DNA of 6,892 bases from Propionibacteriaceae bacterium. Its GTDB lineage: Bacteria > Actinomycetota > Actinomycetes > Propionibacteriales > Propionibacteriaceae. Made by a program: the position numbers and the translations under genes. The notes under the pieces are model-generated. The model was given only the letters and a program-made list of their open reading frames with translations. It searched no databases and had not been told where the DNA came from. Position 1 is the stretch's first letter, and each line of letters begins with the position of its first letter. Shown here in pieces: positions 1-5,657 of the stretch. The stretch covers positions 1-6,892 of the forward strand of contig WQYJ01000108.1 of NCBI GenBank assembly GCA_009781325.1. The letters are read 5' to 3'.

Positions 1-11
1 AGGCAGAGGAT

Positions 12-143
12 GGGGGCAGAACCCACCGCAGGTCGGAGGGTGGAGGGGGCAGAACCCACCGCAGGTCGGAGGGTGGAGGGGGCAGAACCCACCGCAGGTC
101 GGAGGGTGGGGGGAGTACGTAGCGCAGGTTGGCGGCTGTGGGA
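12..143. repeat. 33-bp tandem repeat (minisatellite), three near-identical copies plus one decayed copy
   Basis: The motif CAGAACCCACCGCAGGTCGG recurs at 17, 50 and 83, an exact period of 33 bp. Copies run 12-44, 45-77 and 78-110, with only the last bases of the third differing. A fourth copy at 111-143 keeps only the CGCAGGT core and the G-rich tail. The array touches the left edge, and the preceding bases (AGGCAGAGGA) could be a decayed earlier copy, so its true extent is unknown. Because 33 is a multiple of 3, the array reads as an 11-residue peptide repeat, but there is no Shine-Dalgarno sequence, the frame stops at 190-192, and I do not regard it as a gene. The strand is strongly purine-rich (runs of G and GGA). 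Confidence 0.9.
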
Positions 144-158
144 GGGAGCAGGTACACT
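129..158 (+). promoter_or_regulatory. Probable sigma-70-type promoter of rplY-pth
   Basis: A -35 like TTGGCG (129-134) and a -10 like TACACT (153-158) are separated by 18 bp. Transcription would start near 164-167, giving a leader of about 80 nt before the rplY start codon at 244. The -35 lies in the decayed fourth copy of the tandem repeat, so the repeat array directly borders, and partly forms, the promoter. This is inferred from sequence match only. Confidence 0.5.
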
Positions 159-243
159 AGTGGGGTTGCCCGGCGAGGGGGTTTTCCCGTGATCGACGGT
201 CCTTTCCTTGAGGCATGCTGTATTGAACAAGGTAAGGAGAAAA

Positions 244-858
244 ATGGCAGAGATCGTCATTAAGGCTGATGTCCGGGCAGAATTTGGTAAGGGAGCAGCC
301 CGTCGGCTGCGCCGCGATAACATGATTCCCGCTGTGATGTACGGACACGGCAGTGAACCCATCCACATGTCACTTCCATCCCACGTGACCACCATGGCCC
401 TGCGTACTGCGAACGCTCTGTTGGACATCGAAATGGATGGCCACAAGCGTCAACTCGCACTCCCGAAGGCTATTCAGCGCAACCCTGTGCGCGACACCAT
501 CGAGCATGTGGACCTCATTGCGGTACGCCGCGGCGAGAAGGTCCAGGTCGAGGTTCCGTTGTTGGTTGTCGGAGACGTACGCGGTGAGGGCGTGATCCTT
601 CAGGATCAGAACTCCATCATGATTGAGGTCGAGGCCACGCGTATTCCTGCCAACATCGAGGTCAGTATTGATGGCCAAGAGGTCGGCTTCACTGTCTACG
701 CTTCGGATCTTGATCTTCCTGAAGGTGCTGTCTTTACCGGTGATCCCGAATCACTGATCCTGTCGATCCAGGCCCCGCAGGCTAAGGATATGGGCGAGAT
801 CGTGGTTGAAGAAGGCGAAGAGGGCGCTGAAGAAGCCGACGAGGCCTCCGAGGAGTAA
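244..858 (+). CDS. rplY: Large-subunit ribosomal protein L25, long Ctc/TL5 form
   Basis: The 204-aa product binds 5S rRNA in the 50S subunit; the long two-domain version is also known as general stress protein Ctc. The N-terminal 5S-binding domain (about residues 1-95) shows the family hallmarks EFGKGAARRLRR (13-24) and IPAVMYGHG (28-36). The C-terminal TL5-type beta domain follows (about 96-183, with GEGVILQDQNSIMIEVE and RIPANIEVSIDG). The protein ends in a very acidic tail, residues 185-204, with 10 Glu and 1 Asp in 20, common in actinobacterial L25. Start choice: ATG 244 has AAGGAG at 234-239 (4 nt spacing) and yields the standard N-terminus MAEIVIKADVR; a TTG at 208 in the same frame would add 12 uncharacteristic residues and lacks a ribosome site. 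It ends with TAA, 3 nt before pth, so the two are probably cotranscribed. Confidence 0.95.
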   Translation: MAEIVIKADVRAEFGKGAARRLRRDNMIPAVMYGHGSEPIHMSLPSHVTTMALRTANALLDIEMDGHKRQLALPKAIQRNPVRDTIEHVDLIAVRRGEKVQVEVPLLVVGDVRGEGVILQDQNSIMIEVEATRIPANIEVSIDGQEVGFTVYASDLDLPEGAVFTGDPESLILSIQAPQAKDMGEIVVEEGEEGAEEADEASEE

Positions 859-861
859 TTC

Positions 862-1461
862 GTGGCATCCTGGCTCGTGGCAGGGCTGGGGAATCCTGGC
901 CCGACCTATGCTCGCAACCGTCACAATATCGGTGCGATGGTCGTATCCGAGTTGGCAAAACGCGCCCAAGCGACGTGGAAACCCAGACGCATGCTCAAAG
1001 CTGAAACTGCTGAGTTCCGTCTGGGCCCCGCTGGGATTGGTGTGCCGTCCCCAGCCGCAGTCAGAGTGATTCTTGCCACCACGCGTACGTACATGAATCT
1101 TTCGGGGATACCTGTACGCAACCTCATTGGTGATCTGAAAACCACCGCGGATCATCTTATTGTTGTCCACGATGAGTTGGATCTAGAGTTCGATCAGATG
1201 AGAGTGAAGTTCGGCGGCGGAGACAACGGTCACAATGGTCTGAAATCCATCAGGTCGATGATCGGCACAGGCGACTATTTCAGAGTCAGAGTAGGCATTG
1301 GGCGCCCGACAACAAGGATGGATGTCAAAGACTGGGTCCTGACCAACTTCACAGCAGCCGAAAGAGACGATCTCCCATCGATCATCAACAAAGCAGCAGA
1401 TGCCGTAGAGTCCCTGATCCTTCGAGGTCTAGCACCCACCCAGACCACATTCAACTCCTGA
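862..1461 (+). CDS. pth: Peptidyl-tRNA hydrolase (bacterial Pth type)
   Basis: The 199-aa cytoplasmic enzyme cleaves the ester bond of peptidyl-tRNAs that fall off ribosomes, recycling tRNA. All residues expected for the family are present: N11 in GLGNPG, catalytic H21 in RNRHNIG, N79 in TYMNLSG, D104 in VVHDELDL, and H124/N125 in GHNGLKSI. Length is normal. Small departures: the usual Lys-Pro before TYMN is Thr-Thr (ATTRTYMN), and the loop usually written GGxAGHNG reads GGDNGHNG. The start is GTG 862 with AGGAG at 851-855 (6 nt spacing); this ribosome site overlaps the end of rplY, whose TAA lies at 856-858, indicating translational coupling. The pairing rplY-pth is widespread in bacteria. 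No T-tailed terminator follows; the gene runs straight into palindromic repeats. Confidence 0.96.
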   Translation: MASWLVAGLGNPGPTYARNRHNIGAMVVSELAKRAQATWKPRRMLKAETAEFRLGPAGIGVPSPAAVRVILATTRTYMNLSGIPVRNLIGDLKTTADHLIVVHDELDLEFDQMRVKFGGGDNGHNGLKSIRSMIGTGDYFRVRVGIGRPTTRMDVKDWVLTNFTAAERDDLPSIINKAADAVESLILRGLAPTQTTFNS

Positions 1462-1470
1462 CCCGCCCCC

Positions 1471-1508
1471 CGGGGGAATACCAACCACCGGGGGGAATAC
1501 CAACCCCC
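1471..1508. repeat. Two tandem copies of a 19-bp G-rich motif after pth
   Basis: GGGGGAATACCAACC occurs at 1472-1486 and again at 1491-1505, a period of 19 bp, starting 10 nt after the pth stop codon. Just before it, CCCCCGGGGG (1467-1476) is a short perfect palindrome. The second copy runs into the first arm of the large inverted repeat. It may be a flank of the repeat cluster rather than a separate element. Confidence 0.75.
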
Positions 1509-1629
1509 GGTCATCCTGCCGCCAGGCAGGACCCCCGGCAGCCGAAGTATGGTCTAGGGTGGGGTTTTCTTTTCCCAAGTCCTTACGTCGGCCGCCGGGG
1601 GTCCTGCCTGGCGGCAGGATGACCGGGGG
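1504..1629. repeat. REP/BIME-like inverted pair: hairpin elements A (+) and B (-)
   Basis: Positions 1504-1543 and 1590-1629 are reverse complements over 40 bp with one mismatch (A at 1540 against G at 1594 on the opposite arm); similarity continues weakly inward for about 8 bp. Each arm contains its own hairpin, TCCTGCC-GCCA-GGCAGGA at 1514-1531 and its complement at 1602-1619. The 46-nt centre contains TTTTCTTTT but the T-run is in the loop, not after the stem, so this is not a standard intrinsic terminator. Two inverted short palindromes around a spacer is the layout of a BIME or REPIN. These are normally mobilised in trans by a RAYT transposase elsewhere in the genome; none is in this window. 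Confidence 0.85.
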
Positions 1630-1688
1630 GTGAGTTTCGCGCTACTGACGGCGGAAAGCACAACTTCCTGCACCCTAAACCTAACCAC
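1584..1688. repeat. First copy of a 105-bp direct repeat (contains hairpin element B)
   Basis: This stretch is repeated at 1809-1913 at a constant offset of 225 bp with four substitutions (1593/1818, 1625/1850, 1663/1888, 1683/1908) and no indels. It comprises hairpin element B (1590-1624) and a following non-palindromic tail, GTGAGTTTCGCGCTACTGAC and onward to the CCTAAACC motif near 1673-1682. The shared tail shows that the duplicated unit is larger than a bare REP hairpin. Confidence 0.9.
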
Positions 1689-1691
1689 CTC

Positions 1692-1737
1692 GGTCATCCT
1701 GCGTGGAGCGAAGCGGAATGCAGGACCCCCGGCAGCC
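1692..1737. repeat. REP-like hairpin element C, variant loop
   Basis: The outer bases match element A exactly (GGTCATCCTGC at the left, GCAGGACCCCCGGCAGCC at the right), but the inner loop is replaced by 17 nt including GGAGCGAAGCGGA (1705-1717). The outer stem TCCTGC (1697-1702)/GCAGGA (1720-1725) is retained. The string CATCCTGxxx...AGCGAAGC resembles a palindromic intergenic repeat type widely seen in bacterial genomes and often mistranslated as peptides like 'VILRGAK'. C pairs in inverted orientation with element D (1815-1849). Confidence 0.8.
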
Positions 1738-1808
1738 AGCGTTTGGACTCAACCACAGACCCTGACTGTCAACGTACGACCTAGAGCGAAGAACTTAACC
1801 TACGACCC

Positions 1809-1913
1809 TACGTCGGCTGCCGGGGGTCCTGCCTGGCGGCAGGATGACCCGGGGGTGAGTTTCGCGCTACTGACGGCGGAAAGCACAGCTTCCTGCACCC
1901 TAAACCTCACCAC
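1809..1913. repeat. Second copy of the 105-bp direct repeat (contains hairpin element D)
   Basis: This matches 1584-1688 with four substitutions. Element D (1815-1849, minus orientation) is inverted relative to C, with a 77-nt spacer 1738-1814 unrelated to the 46-nt spacer of the A/B pair. The order is therefore A, spacer, B, tail, then C, spacer, D, tail: two successive composite units of about 180 and 222 bp. The second copy ends 28 bp before the mfd start codon. Together with the preceding entries this accounts for nearly all of the 480-bp gap between pth and mfd; I see no gene or tRNA in it. Confidence 0.9.
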
Positions 1914-1941
1914 TGTTTGGCGGCAAGAGTAGGCTGTATAG

Positions 1942-3753
1942 GTGCATGGTCTTACTGGGTATATTTCGCGGGAGAACTCTGTCCGGGAGGCTATTGACGC
2001 GATTTCTACCCGGCTTAGCGGGGATGTTGTCTCTATTGCTGCCGTGCGGCCTTTCTTAGCTGTTGGGGTCGCCCAGAGCCGTCCGATTCTGATGGTGACA
2101 TCGACCTATCGGGAGGCTGAGGTGCTGACCGATACCATGGGGTCGCTGTTGGGGCGCGACCAGGTTGCCTATTATCCGGCGTGGGAGACTCTGCCTCATG
2201 AGAGACTGAGCCCTCGCTCTGACACCGTGGGGCGCCGCCTTGAAGTGCTTCGCCGGCTGGTGGGCAATGATGCACAACCACCTCCATCGGTCATTGTGGC
2301 TCCGGTACGTTCCCTGCTCCAGCCTCAGGTAAAAGGCCTAGGCCAGATGCTGCCAGTGACCATCACTGTGGGTGAGGATTATGACCTCAAACTCCTATCG
2401 AAAGACCTTGTCAAAGCCGGATACATCCGTACCGACCTGGTGACCCGCCGCGGAGAATTCGCCGTACGCGGCGGTATCGTTGACCTCTTCACTCCGACCG
2501 CAGACCACCCTGTCAGAATAGATTTCTTCGCTGACACCGTCGAGGAAATCCGCGAGTTTGCGGTGGCTGACCAGCGCTCATCCATCACAAGCATGGACTC
2601 CATCACCGCAACACCCTGTCGGGAAATGCTTCTTACCGATGAGGTACGCGCCAAGGCCAAGGAACTGCTTCCCCATCACCCGGAACTGACCGACATGCTG
2701 GATCGGATTGCTGATGGTCACGCAGTCGAGGGGATGGAAGCCCTAGCCCCATCGTTGACGAACGGCATGGAGATGCTCACTGATGTGCTCACAGACTCCA
2801 CGGTGATCCTCGTCTGCGATCCCGAACTCGTACGATCCCGCGCTGCGGACCTGAGGGCAACCAGTGAAGAGTTCCTGAACGCCTCCTGGGCTGCTGCTGC
2901 ATCGGGGGGACAGGCACCCATTGATTTAGGCGCTGCTGCGTACCAATCTCTGGCACAGGTTCGAAAAACAGCCCTCGAGCGCGGTCTAGGGTGGTGGACG
3001 CTGACTCCTTTCGGCGCCGATCCTGGGGATGACTCCATCCAAGTCAACGCCGAGCCCATCCAAACCAGACAACCTCAGGATGCCATCACCGATCTCAAAG
3101 AACGCGCGGACACAGGTGAAGTAGTTGTCGTCACCACTGCAGGCCAAGGTCTGGCTCAGCGATTCCACGATGTCTTTGCCGACCTGGGATGCGAAGCAGC
3201 CATCCTCGATCGGGACAGCCGTGATCTGGACCCAGGCGTTGTGTCGATTCTGCGAGCCAGTCTTATCGCAGGATTCACCATCCCCAGCCTCAATCTGACG
3301 GTGGTCACCTCAGACGAGTTAGCAGGTGCTCCTGCTGCGTCCAGGACACCTCGGAGGCTTCCGACTAAACGTAAAGCACAGATTGATCCTCTGACTCTTG
3401 CTGCTAATGACCTGGTGGTTCATGACTCCCATGGTGTCGGACGTTACAAAGAAATGACCACACGAGTCATCTCTGGGATTGAACGCGAATACCTTGTTAT
3501 TGAGTACGCCGCATCCAAGAGGGGCCAGCCGGGGGATCGCCTCTACGTACCCATGGATCAACTCAATCTCGTTACACGCTATGTGGGCTCAGAGGCCCCG
3601 GCACTGGATCGCCTAGGAGGGGCCGACTGGGCCAAGCGCAAATCACGAGCCCGTAAGGCAGTCAGGCAGATTGCTGCCGAACTGATCAAACTCTATGCTG
3701 CACGCCGGGCTATCCAGGGTTTTGCCTTTTCACCGGACACTGAGTGGCAGTAG
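1942..3753 (+). CDS. mfd: Transcription-repair coupling factor Mfd, N-terminal 603 residues, ended by an in-frame TAG
   Basis: Mfd recognises RNA polymerase stalled at DNA lesions, pushes it off and recruits UvrA. This part holds the UvrB-like damage-recruitment module (about residues 1-340, with YYPAWETLPHERLSP at 77-91 and RRGEFAVRGGIVDLF at 169-183), a poorly conserved middle domain, and the CarD-like RNA-polymerase-interaction domain (about 480-550, HDSHGVGRY at 494-502). It then runs into the linker helix YAARRAIQGFAFSPDTEWQ and stops at TAG 3751-3753. Intact relatives continue without interruption as DTPWQ-x-E-x-ED, which is exactly what follows the TAG in the same frame, so this is a nonsense codon and not a natural C-terminus. 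The GTG start is fixed by an in-frame TAG at 1939-1941 directly before it; the ribosome site is weak (AGTAGG, 1928-1933). No clear promoter is seen between it and the repeats. Confidence 0.93.
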   Translation: MHGLTGYISRENSVREAIDAISTRLSGDVVSIAAVRPFLAVGVAQSRPILMVTSTYREAEVLTDTMGSLLGRDQVAYYPAWETLPHERLSPRSDTVGRRLEVLRRLVGNDAQPPPSVIVAPVRSLLQPQVKGLGQMLPVTITVGEDYDLKLLSKDLVKAGYIRTDLVTRRGEFAVRGGIVDLFTPTADHPVRIDFFADTVEEIREFAVADQRSSITSMDSITATPCREMLLTDEVRAKAKELLPHHPELTDMLDRIADGHAVEGMEALAPSLTNGMEMLTDVLTDSTVILVCDPELVRSRAADLRATSEEFLNASWAAAASGGQAPIDLGAAAYQSLAQVRKTALERGLGWWTLTPFGADPGDDSIQVNAEPIQTRQPQDAITDLKERADTGEVVVVTTAGQGLAQRFHDVFADLGCEAAILDRDSRDLDPGVVSILRASLIAGFTIPSLNLTVVTSDELAGAPAASRTPRRLPTKRKAQIDPLTLAANDLVVHDSHGVGRYKEMTTRVISGIEREYLVIEYAASKRGQPGDRLYVPMDQLNLVTRYVGSEAPALDRLGGADWAKRKSRARKAVRQIAAELIKLYAARRAIQGFAFSPDTEWQ

Positions 3754-3756
3754 GAG
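3751..3756 (+). other. In-frame amber codon splitting mfd
   Basis: TAG at 3751-3753 is codon 604 of a 1162-codon reading frame running 1942-5430. One codon (GAG) separates it from ATG 3757. The affected residue is a variable one in the family (Ala or Arg in relatives as I recall them), at the linker between the polymerase-interaction domain and the motor. The AGGAG at 3752-3756 abuts the ATG with zero spacing, so ordinary initiation there would be poor, though termination-reinitiation is conceivable. The other stops seen here are TAA (rplY), TGA (pth) and TGA (end of mfd), so the window offers no independent example of TAG used as a stop. Confidence 0.9.
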
Positions 3757-5430
3757 ATGGAAGACTCCTTCTCCTTCATTGAGACCGCTGATCAGCTCTC
3801 CTGCATCGACGAAGTCAAACATGACATGGAATCGGTGACCCCGATGGATCGACTCGTCTGCGGAGATGTGGGCTACGGCAAGACCGAGATCGCCGTACGC
3901 GCTGCCTTCAAAGCTGCCATGGATGGCAAGCAGGTGGCGATTCTCGTACCGACAACCCTGCTCGTCCAGCAGCATTTCTCCACCTTCATCGCCAGATTTG
4001 CTGGTTTTCCGCTCACCTTGGCACCCCTGTCGAGATTCCAAACTGCTGCTGAAGAGAAAAAGACTCTGGCTGGGTTGGAAAATGGAACGGTCGACGTCGT
4101 CATTGGTACGCACAGGCTGCTCAGCAAAGACGTTGTCTTCAAGGATCTCGGTTTGGTCGTCATCGATGAGGAGCAGCGCTTTGGTGTTGAGCATAAGGAA
4201 TCGCTGAAGAAGCTCCGTCTTGATGCCGACGTACTGTCGATGTCAGCGACCCCGATTCCCAGAACTCTGGAGATGGCGATCACTGGGATCCGTGAGTTGT
4301 CGGTGATTGAAACTCCGCCCGAGGAACGCCATCCTGTCCTCACCTTTGCCGGGGTCTATGACGAGGGCCAGGTCACTGCTGCGATTAGACGAGAGCTCGC
4401 CCGAGAGGGGCAGGTCTTCTTCGTTCACAATCGAGTTGAATCCATCGATCGCTTGGCCGCCCGGATTGCTGAACTCGTACCCGAAGCCCGGGTCGCCGTC
4501 GCACATGGAAGAATGGGGGAGCGAAAACTCGAACAGGTCATGCTGGACTATGTTGACCGACGTTTTGACGTTCTGGTCTGTACGACCATCGTGGAATCAG
4601 GGCTCGACATCTCCACCGCCAATACCTTGATCATTGATCGCGCCGACGCCATGGGACTCAGCCAACTCCATCAGCTTCGCGGGCGTGTAGGACGCGGACG
4701 GGACCGAGGCTATGCGTATTTCTTCTATCCCGGTGATAAGGAGCTGACTCAAATAGCTCATGATCGCCTCGCCACAATGGCTGCTCATACAGACCTGGGT
4801 GCCGGGATGAGAATCGCGATGAAGGACCTCGAAATACGCGGAGCAGGCAACTTGCTGGGGGCCGAACAGTCTGGCCACATCGCTGATGTAGGTTTCGACC
4901 TTTACCTGAGACTTGTCGGCGAGGCCGTGTCGGAGTTTAGGGACGGATCGCAAGCTGTATCAGAGGTTGAGATGAGAATTGAGATGCCTATCGAAGCTCA
5001 TCTTCCACATTCATATATCGACTCTGAGAGACTGCGTTTGGAGATGTATCGCCGGATTGCTGCAGCAGCAACAACGCGTGATGTCGAGGATATCGTTGAG
5101 GAATTACATGATCGATTCGGGGACTGTCCAGAGGTGGTACAAACACTTATTGATGTAGCTTTTTTCCGAATCCAAGCGCGGGCAGCACAGATCACAGAAG
5201 TTGTTTCTCAAGGCAAATACATAAGATTTACGCCTGAAACACCTCTTCCGGAGTCTCGGGCAGCCCGATGCAAGAGGATCTATCCAGGTTCGGTACTCAA
5301 ACCTGACCAAACTGTACTGATACCTTCTCCGGTCTCGGCAACAACGCCAAAAACCCCTGCAATCAACACTGAACTCCTCACCTGGGCAAGCTCGGTGGTG
5401 TCCGCAATCTTCGCAACGCAGGAGTGTTGA
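3757..5430 (+). CDS. mfd: Mfd C-terminal part: SF2 translocase motor and D7 domain
   Basis: This is the same frame as the upstream mfd ORF and supplies the missing half; the total of 1162 codons matches normal Mfd length. In whole-protein numbering: Walker A GYGKT at 644-648, DEEQ box at 742-745, SATPIPRT at 768-775, VESGLDIS at 884-891 and QLRGRVGR at 911-918, i.e. an intact RecG-like double-stranded DNA translocase with the TRG region after it, then the C-terminal D7 domain (about 1015-1162) that restrains UvrA binding until polymerase is engaged. No other stop or frameshift occurs in 557 codons. If expressed alone from ATG 3757 the product would be a motor without its polymerase anchor. 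ATG 3757 has no properly spaced ribosome site, so production needs reinitiation, readthrough, or the TAG to be an artefact. It ends with TGA 5428-5430; no T-tailed terminator follows. Confidence 0.92.
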   Translation: MEDSFSFIETADQLSCIDEVKHDMESVTPMDRLVCGDVGYGKTEIAVRAAFKAAMDGKQVAILVPTTLLVQQHFSTFIARFAGFPLTLAPLSRFQTAAEEKKTLAGLENGTVDVVIGTHRLLSKDVVFKDLGLVVIDEEQRFGVEHKESLKKLRLDADVLSMSATPIPRTLEMAITGIRELSVIETPPEERHPVLTFAGVYDEGQVTAAIRRELAREGQVFFVHNRVESIDRLAARIAELVPEARVAVAHGRMGERKLEQVMLDYVDRRFDVLVCTTIVESGLDISTANTLIIDRADAMGLSQLHQLRGRVGRGRDRGYAYFFYPGDKELTQIAHDRLATMAAHTDLGAGMRIAMKDLEIRGAGNLLGAEQSGHIADVGFDLYLRLVGEAVSEFRDGSQAVSEVEMRIEMPIEAHLPHSYIDSERLRLEMYRRIAAAATTRDVEDIVEELHDRFGDCPEVVQTLIDVAFFRIQARAAQITEVVSQGKYIRFTPETPLPESRAARCKRIYPGSVLKPDQTVLIPSPVSATTPKTPAINTELLTWASSVVSAIFATQEC

Positions 5431-5517
5431 ATTGATCCTGAATTTGGGCAATAACTTCACGAACTGACTTGTGGAATAAACTGTCGATTAACCAGGACAG
5501 AAATAATGGCTTCGGTG

Positions 5518-5532
5518 TGTGGAATTTCCACA
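5518..5532. promoter_or_regulatory. Operator-like perfect palindrome upstream of the coiled-coil gene
   Basis: TGTGGAA-T-TTCCACA is a perfect 7-1-7 palindrome ending 20 bp before the -10, overlapping where a -35 would lie. The same half-site occurs again as TGTGGAATAA at 5470-5479 and, with one change, as TGTGGCATAA at 5548-5557 overlapping the -10. This looks like a regulator site, but I cannot name the regulator. It only partly resembles DnaA boxes. Confidence 0.5.
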
Positions 5533-5549
5533 GATTGCGGTAGTTTATG

Positions 5550-5558
5550 TGGCATAAT
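5550..5558 (+). promoter_or_regulatory. Extended -10 promoter for the coiled-coil gene
   Basis: TGGCATAAT gives a TGn extended element followed by CATAAT (5553-5558), one base from the TATAAT consensus. No good -35 sits at 16-18 bp, which fits an extended -10 promoter. Transcription would start about 5564-5567, giving a leader of roughly 90 nt. TTATG-TGG-CATAA (5545-5557) is itself palindromic across the -10. Confidence 0.5.
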
Positions 5559-5559
5559 C

Positions 5560-5601
5560 CTGGATGGGGGTGAGCATGCTTCATCGCTCACCACAATCCA
5601 G
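5560..5601 (+). other. Large hairpin at the start of the coiled-coil gene's leader
   Basis: CTGGAT (5560-5565) pairs with ATCCAG (5596-5601), and GGTGAGC (5569-5575) pairs with GCTCACC (5586-5592), with a symmetric 3x3 internal loop and a 10-nt terminal loop. The inner stem falls inside the predicted transcript and the outer stem straddles the predicted start site. There is no T-run after it, so it is not a terminator. A second small hairpin, TGCGA-TCG-TCGCA, lies at 5625-5637 just before the ribosome site. It may be a leader-stability element or a DNA-level operator; the function is unknown. Confidence 0.55.
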
Positions 5602-5657
5602 ATAGAGATAGTCGGTTCGCCGGTTGCGATCGTCGCAGAAAGGAGTATGGATTCAAC

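Noticed and set aside
10..192. 60-residue reading frame with an 11-residue repeat (GAEPTAGRRVE)
   Set aside because: It is the translation of the 33-bp tandem repeat, has no ribosome site, runs across the predicted rplY promoter, and shows no family resemblance.
208..243. TTG 208 as an earlier start for rplY
   Set aside because: It adds 12 residues absent from the family, and the strong AAGGAG at 234-239 serves ATG 244.
1504..1629. Intrinsic terminator for pth formed by the A/B inverted repeat
   Set aside because: The stem is strong, but it is followed by G residues, and the T-run is in the loop. It may still slow transcription, but it is not a standard terminator.
1471..1913. CRISPR array between pth and mfd
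   Set aside because: The repeats alternate in orientation, differ in length and have irregular spacers of 46-77 nt; no cas genes are in the window.
1630..1932. 100-residue + strand reading frame between pth and mfd
   Set aside because: It lies wholly in the palindromic and direct repeats; its internal duplication and the 'VILRGAKR' wording are typical of repeat DNA mistranslated as protein. No plausible ribosome site.
3751..3753. Pyrrolysine or genetic-code reassignment at the mfd TAG
   Set aside because: One TAG in one gene is not evidence; no pyl genes are in view and the residue is not catalytic. It remains possible only as a readthrough case to be tested.
3730..4343. Antisense reading frames of about 155 residues opposite mfd
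   Set aside because: They mirror a conserved helicase-coding stretch, have no family resemblance or ribosome sites, and are expected by chance on the strand opposite a real gene.
5470..5532. DnaA boxes or a replication origin in the intergenic region before the coiled-coil gene
   Set aside because: The closest strings (ATTTCCACA, and TTATTCCACA on the minus strand) differ from TTATCCACA by two substitutions or an inserted T, and none of the usual origin genes are nearby.
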